Assembly (NCBI RefSeq): GCF_001425665.1
Contig: NZ_LMCX01000002.1
Location: 930,001-994,000 of the forward strand
Reading direction: 5' to 3'
Length of the DNA stretch: 64,000 bases
From: Yonghaparkia sp. Root332
GTDB lineage: Bacteria > Actinomycetota > Actinomycetes > Actinomycetales > Microbacteriaceae
The position numbers were made by a program, and so were the translations under genes. The notes below the pieces were generated by a model that had not been told where the DNA came from, searched no databases, and saw nothing but the letters and a program-made list of their open reading frames with translations. Of this stretch, positions 48,128-57,454 are shown piece after piece (the first letter of the stretch is position 1; every line of letters starts with the position of its first letter).

Positions 48128-49329
48128 GTAAGACGAGGATAGTACGGCGATTCACCCGGTTCCAGCCCGGCTGAAACGGCGCGTGTCCGACGCCTGGCCA
48201 TCGCAAGTACGCCTTGCCCAGCTGTTGTAACTCGCGACCTCGAGTCCCTTAAGTTCAATGCATGGATGGACCGGAGGACCCGATCGGCTTCCGCAACATC
48301 AATTGCAAGCCGATGGGCGATCTCCTCCGCACTCGACAGATTCAGGGCGAGGGTCGCGACCAGAACTTCCCATCGCTTCAGCCCTGTCTCATCGCTCAAG
48401 CGAAATGCAAGTCTCAACTCTCTTGCTGCTGAGAGCTCGGTAGCGAAGTCAACCGCGGGCCGATGAGCACCGATCTCGTCACTGATCGCTGTTGGAACAG
48501 ACCGACCCGGGAAGAACGGGGTCCACACCTTGGACTGTCGAATGAGAATTGCAGGCAAGTTGTTCGGCACCGAGAACGAGCTCGCAAACAACGCACCGGC
48601 GCCACCATGCCCAAGCGGGTTCCCGCCTAGGCGTCCGCGCCGGGCATAGTTCCGACAAATCTCCTCAAGCTTTTCACCCGAGGTTTGAAGCACCAGGTCC
48701 GAGACAGACGGCACAACTTCCACGACAGTGACTCGATCAACGTTGGCATCATTCCGCACGGCGCTAAGCCCGAGCGTCGTAGCCGCATAAGCGACCACCA
48801 GGAATTTGACCCGGTGCCCCGACCGCCAGCTACGTATGCTCGGGTGGCGTTGCCAGGAGGCTACGTAATCGAGCACCTGGCGCCCCGAGCCGATGTAGTC
48901 AGTGAGGAACAGCACCGTCCGGGCTCGTTCCGCCCTCATCGCGTCAAGCGTCACCGGAAAAGGCAATAGCCCGCTTGGACCAGCAGCAGTCCGAATCTCT
49001 CGCACCAGCTGGGCGAGCAGTGCCTCACTGCCGGGCTCGCCCGCGTGTCGTTGCGAGGGATCATAGTCCGTGAATACAGCGGGAAGTACAGGCAGAACTC
49101 CCGCCGAGAGCGGGATCATGTCTTCTAAAGACATGATGGGCACCACGGCGATGGGGCTTTCGATCGAATGGGCAATCAGCATTTCCTCGACCGTGCGTCG
49201 GATTCCAGCGATGACCTCACCTCCCGGCACGAAACGGATCAGGTCGATCAACGCCGAAGCTGCAGGCAAGTCATCCAGCTCAAACTGGAGGAGCCATTCG
49301 CGACCACGGGTGGTCTCCGAGGGCTTCAT
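48121..49329 (-). CDS. Retron effector: phosphoribosyltransferase-like protein with C-terminal winged helix
   Basis: The 402-aa protein has a type I phosphoribosyltransferase core with the PRPP-loop-like motif VLFLTDYIGSGRQV (about 139-152). An acidic region (AVVPIMSLEDMIPL) precedes it. A C-terminal helix-turn-helix (about 310-365, LKRWEVLVATLALNLSSAEEIAHRLAIDVAEADRVLRSI) follows. PRTase-winged-helix proteins are known accessory genes of one retron type (type III in the published scheme, as I recall). Position immediately before the ncRNA and RT on the same strand makes it the likely toxic effector. The start at 49329 has GGGAG upstream; an ATG at 49392 is the alternative. Confidence 0.8.
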   Translation of the reverse strand: MKPSETTRGREWLLQFELDDLPAASALIDLIRFVPGGEVIAGIRRTVEEMLIAHSIESPIAVVPIMSLEDMIPLSAGVLPVLPAVFTDYDPSQRHAGEPGSEALLAQLVREIRTAAGPSGLLPFPVTLDAMRAERARTVLFLTDYIGSGRQVLDYVASWQRHPSIRSWRSGHRVKFLVVAYAATTLGLSAVRNDANVDRVTVVEVVPSVSDLVLQTSGEKLEEICRNYARRGRLGGNPLGHGGAGALFASSFSVPNNLPAILIRQSKVWTPFFPGRSVPTAISDEIGAHRPAVDFATELSAARELRLAFRLSDETGLKRWEVLVATLALNLSSAEEIAHRLAIDVAEADRVLRSIHALNLRDSRSRVTTAGQGVLAMARRRTRAVSAGLEPGESPYYPRLTR

Positions 49330-49392
49330 TCGCAAGAGCTCCCATCTGCGCAGTGACGCCAGACTAGGGCCATCGCGACGCGGTAGAGCCAT

Positions 49393-49754
49393 TCACGAGG
49401 CAATGGTGAATTTTGATTCTGGCCAGGCTGGCCGATCAACGCACTTTGAGACTGTACTCGGCGAAAGCTCAGTCTCGATCGGTCGTTTCGTCGCACGTGA
49501 AAGTGCCGGCTCGATACGGTGCCCAACACATGAACTGGGCTTTGGTCTCCGGGACTGTTGCGTTTTCGACTGTCGTCTGCGAGGGGTCATCGCGGCCTGA
49601 ACTGACGGTGAACCCTCATGGAGGCCGGACTCTGCCGGACATAGAAGCCCCCGAAGTCCCGCGAATTCGAGACCACCACCTCTTGATGACTGGCCAGTCA
49701 CCGGGCCGCAACGTACCAACGCGAAATAGGGAGACTCGATGAGTCGAAGTCCAC
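49393..49754. other. Non-coding gap upstream of the retron
   Basis: No convincing gene lies in this 362-base, AT-richer stretch between the 944-aa gene and the retron effector. It holds the candidate promoter 49410-49439 and, around it, the short palindrome GGCCAG-g-CTGGCC. Nothing else is recognised. Confidence 0.5.
49410..49439 (-). promoter_or_regulatory. Candidate retron promoter
   Basis: On the minus strand TTGATC (49439-49434) and CAAAAT (49415-49410) are separated by 18 bases, each matching four of six consensus positions. It would start transcription near 49403, before the effector gene. Weak evidence. Confidence 0.35.
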
Positions 49755-52589
49755 CTAAGCGTCGGGCTTCCGGAGATCGTTCACACGACCCTCCAAATCG
49801 ATGAAACCACTGCGACCAAGCTCGTTCATGAGTTTGCGTGCGTCGTCCGCAACTTCAGCATCCCCACTGTCGAGGGCAGCTGCGATCGTTGGAGGAATTG
49901 CACGTTCCATTAGGTCGTAGTTGCGGAAGTCTTCCGGGTCCTCCCGAGCGTTGATGATGTTGCGAACGATGGCCAGAACCAAGCCGGGAAAGGTCCGCGC
50001 CGCCTGCGCGAGCCGCTCCCCCAACATGCCCCGGGTCCTCAGGTTGGGATGCAGCTCGGTGGCCGCACGAAGGCGTGATAGCCACCACTCAAGTGGAAAC
50101 TTCTCGCTTCGAGCCCACCAGTAGAAGTCTGCAAGCTCACCGACTTCTTCGGGGTGTCTCCGAACGTGCTCGACACGTTCGTCCCAGAGCCTCATGGCCC
50201 GGGCGAGCGGCTCAGGGTCGACGAGTTTGGCATGCATAAAGCTCCACCCGATATGACCGAGGACCTCGGCACGAGTTTCCAGCGGCGATTTCTCAAAGAA
50301 GAGGTCAAGCAGCGGATGGTCTCGGTCGATCGAACTCCTCAGGTACATCGTCGTGATCCAGTCTCCAATCAGTTGGCCCGGCGTCCTCATGCCACGCCAG
50401 CCGACTGCAAGCTCTGTCCCGCTCGTAAGCGACCACTCAATGCCACCCCGCAGAAGCCCTAACAACTGCGCGTGCGCATGGTTCGTGGCAAGTGCAGTCG
50501 TGAAAGCGATTTGCTGTTGACGGCTCAAGCCCTCGGCAGTGCCGAATATCTCGGCGGCATGAGCTTCAAGCCAGGTCCGCTGTCGAACGTACAAGCGCGA
50601 TGTGGCCTCGCCGAGCACGGACGCCACCGCTCCGTGCGGATCTTCCCAAGCAGCGAGGTCTGCCAGCACGGCCATCACCTCGGCATCGGACGCTAGATCT
50701 TCCGAACCCGCAAGGAGGGTGAGGCCGCGAACGGCGACCGGCAAAGCTTGATTCAGCGAAAGAGTAAGCGGGTCCATTCCTGCCGGCCCCGAGGAGGCAT
50801 ACCCCTCACGAATGCGCTCATCGGTTGCCAAAGCAATGAGGACTGGGGCAACCAGCTCAACCGCTTCTCTAGGAGCGGCCACGCGGTCGTCTGTACGTTC
50901 GATGAGCGCAACGGCAAGCCAAAGGGCAGCGTCGCGAGCGTCACGATGTGCCTCGTCGCGCTCCGACCTACCTTCCTCTACTGGGATCGGTGACTCGATG
51001 GGTTCGCCCACGGTTGTTGCCACGATACGGGCGACTTCTAGCCAAGGAACTGAAGCACCGCTCCTGATCGCTTCCCGCCATCCACCCAGAATCGACCGTA
51101 GATAGGTAGGTCGGAGCTCAACTACGCGATCGGCCTTGCCTAGAAGGAGGTCGGGGCGACGCGTAATTGCGCCCGCGAGCTCACGGCCCAGTCCTTCGTA
51201 GCTCGGTCCGCGCCAGGTGTCGGGATCGGGATGCCAGGTTTCGAGATAATTCAGAAGTTCATCCCTAGTCATCGCGTCGAGCGCCTCACTGTCAAGCGGG
51301 CTCTCCGGCCCACTCCAGGTGACAACTTCAAACTCGCGCTCGGGGCGCGGAACTCCTCCGCGTTTCTCGTCAAGAGCAACGAGTTCGTCGCGGAGCGTCG
51401 GTGGAAGTGCCGGCGCACCGATGCCCGAGAGAATGCGGTGCCTCCAGTGCTCGACATAACTTGCGATCTCCGAGTCGAGTTCATCCGCGGACTGATCAGG
51501 TCTCTTTAGCCGTTCGGCAAGCTCTTCGGGGGAACCCATTGGGCCGGAAGCAAGAGTCGGCAAGATGCGATCGAAGATCGCAGTGGACCCAGTTGACGCA
51601 ACAGCCGCCTGAATGAGCAAAGAGAACTCAATCAGGAATCCAGGGCGTCCGAGCTCTGGCCACCCTGCCATGTCGATGGCCACTGCTCGAAGCGCCTGAT
51701 CCTCGGGCGAGTCGCGGAGCGCTACCGCGGTGGCGTACACACAGATCCGCCGTGAGAGGGTCTGACCGCTGTACCGAAGGATCTCGACAGCATTCGTCGG
51801 GTCGATCTTCATTGCGTCGATCGAGGCGTCGCGGACAGCGTCGATGAGCGCTTCCTCGATGTCTAGGTTGTACTGACCCCGGCTCTCAATTGATGGCCTA
51901 TGGATATGGCTTAAGTCGAGATCGGCTGTTTTCGCAACGCGTTCCGCATGCACTTCGTAGTCTTCGAGCCACTGTGCCAGTACCTTCAACCTCATGTCGC
52001 CGAGTGCAGCGACCACGGGCGGCAGCAACTCGTCGTACCAGTAGTCGTCTAACGCGAAGTCTGCGCGCACCGAGCGCCTCGAGCCATCTCGTCGACGTGG
52101 CCGAAAGAGCTTTTCGGCGATTTTGAGACCGAGTGAATTGAAGCCACCTTGCAAGAGGTGAATGGCGACCTGGCTGAGCTCTTGAGGGTCGGTGCGCCAC
52201 CCTATGCCCTGAGACTTCCACCCCAGGATCGCCTTCGCCAATGGCGCTGCATTCACTGCAGGCACCGACGCCGCGATGGACACGATGCCGCGACGAACCC
52301 AAGCGCTTTCACTCTTGACCAGACCGAGAGCCACATCCGTGACGGCATCGGGTGCGGCCTTAGCGACTTGAACGAGGTAGTCCATTTCTGGCCACGGCTC
52401 TTCTCGTCTTTGTCCACTCTCGTCTTCGAAAGGAACTGGTGGGTTGTCGAAAGCACCGGCCCTGGCGAGGGGGGAAACCCAAAGTGGATTCTGCAGCCCG
52501 GAGTAGAACACGCGACGCAACTGAGGATCGGTGAGGCGAGTAATGGCTTCGCGAATGTCCGCGTCGGAGGGAGGTGGATAGTTGCTCAC
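49755..52589 (-). CDS. Large helical protein of unknown function (944 aa)
   Basis: I do not recognise the family. The sequence is almost wholly alpha-helical, with recurring amphipathic helix pairs reminiscent of HEAT/ARM repeats (for example VTDVALGLVKSESAWVRRGIVSIAASVPAVNAAPLAKAIL near 80-120). No nuclease, ATPase or protease motif is visible, and no signal peptide. The ATG overlaps the TGA of the 247-aa gene (52586-52589), so the two are coupled. Location next to a retron in the low-GC island suggests a defence-related role, which is inference. Confidence 0.7.
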   Translation of the reverse strand: MSNYPPPSDADIREAITRLTDPQLRRVFYSGLQNPLWVSPLARAGAFDNPPVPFEDESGQRREEPWPEMDYLVQVAKAAPDAVTDVALGLVKSESAWVRRGIVSIAASVPAVNAAPLAKAILGWKSQGIGWRTDPQELSQVAIHLLQGGFNSLGLKIAEKLFRPRRRDGSRRSVRADFALDDYWYDELLPPVVAALGDMRLKVLAQWLEDYEVHAERVAKTADLDLSHIHRPSIESRGQYNLDIEEALIDAVRDASIDAMKIDPTNAVEILRYSGQTLSRRICVYATAVALRDSPEDQALRAVAIDMAGWPELGRPGFLIEFSLLIQAAVASTGSTAIFDRILPTLASGPMGSPEELAERLKRPDQSADELDSEIASYVEHWRHRILSGIGAPALPPTLRDELVALDEKRGGVPRPEREFEVVTWSGPESPLDSEALDAMTRDELLNYLETWHPDPDTWRGPSYEGLGRELAGAITRRPDLLLGKADRVVELRPTYLRSILGGWREAIRSGASVPWLEVARIVATTVGEPIESPIPVEEGRSERDEAHRDARDAALWLAVALIERTDDRVAAPREAVELVAPVLIALATDERIREGYASSGPAGMDPLTLSLNQALPVAVRGLTLLAGSEDLASDAEVMAVLADLAAWEDPHGAVASVLGEATSRLYVRQRTWLEAHAAEIFGTAEGLSRQQQIAFTTALATNHAHAQLLGLLRGGIEWSLTSGTELAVGWRGMRTPGQLIGDWITTMYLRSSIDRDHPLLDLFFEKSPLETRAEVLGHIGWSFMHAKLVDPEPLARAMRLWDERVEHVRRHPEEVGELADFYWWARSEKFPLEWWLSRLRAATELHPNLRTRGMLGERLAQAARTFPGLVLAIVRNIINAREDPEDFRNYDLMERAIPPTIAAALDSGDAEVADDARKLMNELGRSGFIDLEGRVNDLRKPDA

Positions 52590-53329
52590 TGGTTGTCCTC
52601 CGTTTTGCGATTGAAGCGCTCAAGCATGTCGTCAATGAGGCGGCGGGCATCGAAGAATTCGAGTAGCCGCGACGCGAGCACGTTTTCGATCGCAGTGAGG
52701 TGCTCCAGGATCAACTCATCCGTTGGCAGCACACGTTCGCGCCCGTCCGCAATGATCCGGTCGATATGGACCCACTTCATGAAGAAGCGGCGCGCGTGGT
52801 TCCACGGTTTCAGAGCCGGGCCGACTGCAGACGTCTTTCCAGCAATGAGCAATGCGTCGCGTTCGGCGCGCGTGGCGCTCTCTTCCTTGACGGCTTCAGA
52901 GAGTTCGATAGCAAGCGCGACTAGTTCTGGCGGAACGGTCACGAACTCGATAGAAGGTAGCTCCTCAATCGCTTCATTCGAGTCGGCCGGTGCTAGCTCG
53001 GCTCGCACTATGCCGGGATCCCGTCCTTGCAGATACCTCTCCACGACGTCCGGGAAATCTAGCCTGATGTCGTCTGCTCGCCGGCCCGCTCGAGTAATTA
53101 GGCTCTTGGCTCCTTCCTCTAGTAGGTCGGGCAGTGGATTGATGATCTCGCGGAGACAGTGAGCGATCAGGGCAACACGAGCAGCCGCTTCGTCTCCAGC
53201 CGCTGAAGGGGTGTCGAGCAGTCGAATCAGAAAGCGATACATACCGGCAACACCCGGGCTAAGTGAAGCCAACTGGACATGCAATTGCTGGCGCTCGTGA
53301 CTCCATAGCGGCTCGTTGCTCGCACCCAT
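52586..53329 (-). CDS. Unknown helical protein coupled to the 944-aa gene
   Basis: The 247-aa protein is helical, with an acidic central part (IRAELAPADSNEAIEELPSIEF) and a conserved-looking segment GPALKPWNHARRFFMKWVHIDRII. No known domain. The ATG at 53329 has GGAG 6 bases upstream; a GTG 12 codons earlier lacks a site. It is the first gene of a two-gene operon and may be a small partner (sensor or antitoxin-like) of the 944-aa protein. Confidence 0.65.
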   Translation of the reverse strand: MGASNEPLWSHERQQLHVQLASLSPGVAGMYRFLIRLLDTPSAAGDEAAARVALIAHCLREIINPLPDLLEEGAKSLITRAGRRADDIRLDFPDVVERYLQGRDPGIVRAELAPADSNEAIEELPSIEFVTVPPELVALAIELSEAVKEESATRAERDALLIAGKTSAVGPALKPWNHARRFFMKWVHIDRIIADGRERVLPTDELILEHLTAIENVLASRLLEFFDARRLIDDMLERFNRKTEDNQ

Positions 53330-53922
53330 GGATTCTCCGATCTCAAGCCTCGAGAGAGTGCCCACGGCATCTTTGGAGAGCGTCTAGCTGTTGTCGACCC
53401 GTCTTTTCGAGGGTTTCTGGGAGAGCGTAGTAGAGCTGAAGGCGTTCGATACTCACTAGGTCGCGCTTGGACGCGTTTATGCGCTCTGAGGAGAGATCTG
53501 CAGGTGCAGGTCAAATCCTCAGGCCCAAGTTCGATCAACGTTGCGCCCGTGGCCCTTCTCGTCGAGTAATGGCCTGCACAGTCAAGTCTGCAACTCGTGA
53601 GATGGCTGCCATGGGTATCGCCGTTCAACCCGACCCAATGGTCGGTGCACTTGGCGCTGACCTGGTTGGTGGCGGACGTCCAGGTGCAGACGTTCCCAAG
53701 GCGGTTCCGGTGCGCTCGTCCGGTGAACATCTTGAAGCTTTCAACGAGTCGAGTCCTCAGCACCATTGCCTTACACCTGAGCGGTTGCGTAACACGATCG
53801 CGCAGAAACGGCATGGCAATGCCGTGAAGGGCAAGACCAAGATGGAACGCGACTACGTATCGAGCGCCAAATGAACAAGAGCGAGGTGCCAGGTGCGCGT
53901 CAACGGATCACGTTGGCCGGAA
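53330..53922. other. 593-base gap at the right edge of the island
   Basis: Only weak open frames exist, such as 53467-53874 on the plus strand (135 aa, TTG start, mixed codon use, no recognisable domain). Base composition is intermediate between island and chromosome, so this is the probable island boundary. No repeat, att site or integrase gene was identified. Confidence 0.45.
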
Positions 53923-55221
53923 TCAGAGATTGTCGATTCTCCGCTGGAGGAAGCGGCGCTCGGCGTCGGAGGGGGCGAGCTCGAAGGCTCGTCGATAGTG
54001 CGTAAGGGCATCAGCGGGGCGGCCGGCGCGGCGGAGCAGGTCGGCGCGGGTGGCGTGCAGGAGGTGGTACTCCCCGAGGGTGGCGTCGAGGCTGAGGGTG
54101 TCAAGGAGGGTGAGGCCAGCATCCGGGCCCTGGGCGAACGCAACAGCGATCGCTCGGTTCAGGTCGACGATGGGCGACGGGGCCACCTGGCTGAGGTGGG
54201 CGTAGAGGGTGGCGATGCGGGCGAAGTTCGTGGCTCCGGCCGTTGGGGCATTCGCGTGCTCGGCGGCGATCTGGGCCTGCAGGAGGTAAGGCCCAGGCGC
54301 GTTGCCGAGGGGCTCGAGCGTGCGTTCGGCTTCCGCGAGCATCCGGGAGCCTTCGGCGATTGCGGAGTGGTCCCAGCGGGAGCGGTCCTGGTCTTCGAGC
54401 AGCACGATGTCGCCGGCGGCGTCGAGGCGCGTGGCCACGCGGGAGTGCTGGAAGAGTTCGAGGGCGAGCAGGGCGAGCACCTCGGGCTGGTCCGGTATGA
54501 GCTGCGCCACGAGACGCGTGAGGCGGATCGCCTCGTCGGCGAGGGCGGGGCGGATGAGGTCGGTTCCGCTGCCGGAGGAGTAGCCCTCGGTGAAGAGCAG
54601 GTAGAGGACGGCGAGCACTCCCGCGGTGCGCTCGGGCAGCAGGTGCGGCGGCGGCACGCGGTACGGGATGCCCGCCGCGCGGATCTTGCCGCGCGTGCGA
54701 ACGAGCCGCTTCTGCATAGTCTGCTCGCTCACCAGGAAGACGTGGGCCGTCTCGGCCACTGTCAGCCCGAGCACGGTGCGGAGGGTGAGAGCGACGCGAG
54801 ACTCCATCGCGAGAGCCGGGTGGCAGCAGGTGAAGATCAGTCGCAGGCGGTCGTCGTTGAGGGGGTCGGCGAGGTCGATGGGCATGGTCGGCTCCTCTCC
54901 CCCGTGCTCCTGGGCGTCGATCTCGGTCTCGATCGCCACGCGGTGGGCTGTGTTGCGCTCGGCTGCCGCCTTGCGGATGGCGTCGACGGCAATGTTCTTG
55001 GCCACCGTCGTCAGCCAGGCGCCCGGGTTGTCGGGGGTGCCGCGCTCGGGCCACGTGGACAGCGCGCGAGCGACGGCGTCGTGGAGGCTGTCCTCCGCGA
55101 GATCCCAGTCGCCGGTGGTGCGGATGAGGCTCGCCACGATACGCAGGCGCTCGGACGCGACGACCTCGGCGAGCACTGCGCTCGCCTCGGTCGTCGCGTC
55201 CTCAGACGTGAGGCCGGTCAT
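53923..55221 (-). CDS. ECF42-type sigma factor, second copy
   Basis: The 432-aa paralogue of the sigma factor at 31375-32658 has the same region 2, region 4 and TPR-like C-terminal extension (for example LRLIFTCCHPALAMESRVALTLRTVLGLTVAETAHVFLVSEQTMQKRLVR). A short insertion (EHGGEEPTMPIDLADPLND) distinguishes it. The ATG at 55221 follows GAGGTGGG. It lies 16 bases after its YCII partner gene. The two sigma/YCII pairs presumably control different regulons. Confidence 0.92.
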   Translation of the reverse strand: MTGLTSEDATTEASAVLAEVVASERLRIVASLIRTTGDWDLAEDSLHDAVARALSTWPERGTPDNPGAWLTTVAKNIAVDAIRKAAAERNTAHRVAIETEIDAQEHGGEEPTMPIDLADPLNDDRLRLIFTCCHPALAMESRVALTLRTVLGLTVAETAHVFLVSEQTMQKRLVRTRGKIRAAGIPYRVPPPHLLPERTAGVLAVLYLLFTEGYSSGSGTDLIRPALADEAIRLTRLVAQLIPDQPEVLALLALELFQHSRVATRLDAAGDIVLLEDQDRSRWDHSAIAEGSRMLAEAERTLEPLGNAPGPYLLQAQIAAEHANAPTAGATNFARIATLYAHLSQVAPSPIVDLNRAIAVAFAQGPDAGLTLLDTLSLDATLGEYHLLHATRADLLRRAGRPADALTHYRRAFELAPSDAERRFLQRRIDNL

Positions 55222-55237
55222 CCCACCTCGTTCTTGC

Positions 55238-55570
55238 TCACTCGAACGGCCAGACCGGGCGCACCTCGACGCGGCCGAAGCGGGCCATCGGGTGCGCGGC
55301 GGCGATCTCGAGCGCCTCGTCGAGGTTCTCGACGTCGATGAGGTCGAAGCCGGCGATGGTCTCCTTCGACTCGGTGAACGGGCCGTCGGTGAGGATCGTC
55401 TTTCCGTCACGGACCGTCACCGTCGTGGCGTCGGAGGGCGGGCGCAGGCGGTTGCCGACGCGGGAGGCTCCGCGCCGGTCGAGGTCGGCGACCCACTCCT
55501 GGATGTTGTCCTCCTCGGGGACGTAGGTCGGGGCGGCAGGGTCGTCGACGATCAGCAGCAGGTATTCCAT
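55238..55570 (-). CDS. YCII/DGPF-type partner of the second ECF42 sigma factor
   Basis: The 110-aa protein is closely similar along its whole length to the one at 32674-33009 (shared RLRPPSDATTVTVRDG, TDGPF, GFDLIDV and DEALEIAAAHPMARFGRVEVRP). It is translated from an ATG just after a GGTCTCCTTGG-type leader (AAGGAG on the minus strand) and is followed by the sigma gene. Confidence 0.9.
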   Translation of the reverse strand: MEYLLLIVDDPAAPTYVPEEDNIQEWVADLDRRGASRVGNRLRPPSDATTVTVRDGKTILTDGPFTESKETIAGFDLIDVENLDEALEIAAAHPMARFGRVEVRPVWPFE

Positions 55571-55584
55571 GGTGGTCTCCTTGG

Positions 55585-55934
55585 TCAGTTCGGGGTGTGC
55601 ATGAGGCGGCGGACCTCGATGGGCGAGTACTTCGTCTCGGCGAAGCGGCCGGCGATCTCGACGGCGCGCTCATGGGAGGCGACGTCGACGATGTAGTAGC
55701 CGCCGATGTACTCGGAGCCCTCGGTGAATGGGCCGCGGGTGGTGACGGGGTGCCGTTGTGGTGGCCGATGACCGTGACGTTCTCGGTGTCGAGCTCGTTG
55801 GAGTCGATGAGCTCGTTGGTCGCTTTGAGCTCGGTGAGCACGGCGGCGTGGCCGGCGTCTAGGTCTGCGTCTTGGCCGTCGGCCCAGGCGGCCTCGGCCG
55901 TCTCGTTGGAGTGGATGAGGATCATGAAGCGCAC
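55585..55934 (-). pseudogene. Third YCII-family gene, frameshifted
   Basis: It reads RFMILIHSNETAEAAWADGQDADLD...VTVIGHHNGTP from a GTG at 55934 and then loses frame. The continuation, one frame away, is VTTRGPFTEGSEYIGGYYIVDV...KYSPIEVRRLMHTPN ending at 55585. The break is at the run GGGG (55747-55750), one base short. Both halves are otherwise intact, so it is a recent mutation or a sequencing error. It would be the first gene of the YCII-YCII-ECF42 operon. Confidence 0.8.
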
Positions 55935-56031
55935 TGGCTGCCCTGCCTTCCGTTGAGGGTGATTACACCAGTACGACGGAGCGGGGTGGGGTGGGAGGAC
56001 ACAGTCCCGCGGAAAAGCGGGTGGAACTACT

Positions 56032-57054
56032 TCAGCGGAGGTCCTCCGCGACGCGGATGAGCACCTTGCCCGTGACTCCGGCCTCGACGGCGTCGTGAGC
56101 GGCCGCCGTGTCCTCGAGCGGGAACCACGACAGGGGTAGCCCCGCCTCATCGCCCACGGGCAACGCACCTGCCTCGAGCGCGGCAGTGATGTCCTCTGCG
56201 GCGACGGCCAGAGCATCCGGCCCGACCGTATAGAGCAGGAGGCCCTGCCAACGGACGTTCTTGGCGAAGCTCGCCACGATCGGAGCGGTGAACTCCTCGC
56301 CGTTGTTGTTCGCGTAGTACGCGATGCTGCCGTGGTTGGCGACCACGTCGACGTCGAAGGCGGCGTTCTGCGCGAGTGAGACTTCGACGATGTGGTCAAC
56401 GCCGCCGGTGGCGATGGACAGCACCTTGGCCGCTAGCGCGCCATCCGGGTACTGGAGGACGTGATGCGCGCCCGCTGCACTAGCGAGAGCCGCCTTCTCG
56501 TCGCTGCTGACCGTGGCGATGACGGTCGCTCCAGCCCAGATCGCCAGCTGGATCGCGGCGTGCCCCACGGCCCCTGCCCCGCCCTGCACGAGCACCACAC
56601 GGCCGTCGAGGCTGCCGGGGGCGAGACGCGTCGGCCCGAACTCGTGCACAGTGAGTGCACGGTGGGCGGTCATCGCGGGAACACCGAGGCTCGCGGCGAC
56701 GTCGAACGCGATGCAGTCGGGGAGGCGAACGACGCGGCTCGCCGGTAGGACGGTGAATTCCTGCGCTGTGCCCGTCGGGCGTTCGTGGGCGGCAAGGAAG
56801 AGCCAGACGCGGTCGCCGACGCTCAAGTGCTCGACGTTCGAGCCGACCGCATCGACGACGCCGGCGCCGTCCTGATTCGGGACCATCTCGCCGGAGTCGA
56901 CCGGCTTGCTGGCGCGGGCCTTCCAGTCGGTCGGGTTGACGCCAGACACGGCGACTCGGATGCGCACCTCGTCCGGACCGGGGGTCGCGGGCTCGCGGGT
57001 GGTGAGCTCGAGGACGGAAGAGGGGCCGGGGCGGGAGAAGGTGATGGCTCGCAT
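56032..57054 (-). CDS. NADPH:quinone-reductase-like MDR oxidoreductase
   Basis: The 340-aa zinc-free medium-chain dehydrogenase has an N-terminal GroES-like domain (RIRVAVSGVNPTDWKAR) and a Rossmann domain with VQGGAGAVGHAAIQLA (about 155-170). No Cys/His zinc ligands are visible. The family reduces quinones or alpha,beta-unsaturated carbonyls with NADPH. It is preceded by the tRNA-Pro region and is not obviously in an operon. Confidence 0.87.
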   Translation of the reverse strand: MRAITFSRPGPSSVLELTTREPATPGPDEVRIRVAVSGVNPTDWKARASKPVDSGEMVPNQDGAGVVDAVGSNVEHLSVGDRVWLFLAAHERPTGTAQEFTVLPASRVVRLPDCIAFDVAASLGVPAMTAHRALTVHEFGPTRLAPGSLDGRVVLVQGGAGAVGHAAIQLAIWAGATVIATVSSDEKAALASAAGAHHVLQYPDGALAAKVLSIATGGVDHIVEVSLAQNAAFDVDVVANHGSIAYYANNNGEEFTAPIVASFAKNVRWQGLLLYTVGPDALAVAAEDITAALEAGALPVGDEAGLPLSWFPLEDTAAAHDAVEAGVTGKVLIRVAEDLR

Positions 57055-57241
57055 GGTCGGTGCAAGGAGGCGCTGACGGCGGCTATTCCCGGCTCTCGGC
57101 GTCGAGCGGTGCTCGCCGCCGGTTGCTGCCTGGCAGGTCGGGATTTGTCCCCACCGCTACCCCAAACGCGGCGGAGCCGCGCCCGGGGCCCCTCGCGCCG
57201 TGGGCCCACCTGCTCGCAGGTCCCGAGCCACCACGCCCGGG

Positions 57242-57284
57242 AAATGCCGAAAGGGCCGTCCTTTGGACGGCCCTTTCGGCATTT
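57242..57284. terminator. Terminator with perfect 20-bp stem after tRNA-Pro
   Basis: A perfect 20-bp inverted repeat (57242-57261 and 57265-57284) with loop TTT is bounded by AAA/TTT. It begins two bases beyond the tRNA 3' end on the minus strand and is presumably its terminator. It works equally well on the plus strand. Confidence 0.85.
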
Positions 57285-57285
57285 G

Positions 57286-57359
<74 letters not shown>

Positions 57360-57454
57360 TGGCTGGCCCTCCGCGGGGGTGGGCCGTAGGAGAGTCTAGC
57401 GGCATCCGGGAGGGGGTGAGCGCATCGCGCGGCCCGCGTGCGAGGCTGGAGCCC

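Noticed and set aside
46779-49392. Group II intron or diversity-generating retroelement
   Set aside because: The RT lacks maturase/endonuclease domains and no intron domains V/VI or template-variable repeat pair were seen; the adjacent ncRNA has retron architecture.
49393-49719. Small frames on both strands upstream of the retron effector
   Set aside because: Low-complexity products without family resemblance; the stretch fits an upstream regulatory region.
53467-53874. A 135-codon TTG-start frame at the island edge
   Set aside because: No domain, mixed codon use and a competing minus-strand frame; not enough to call a gene.
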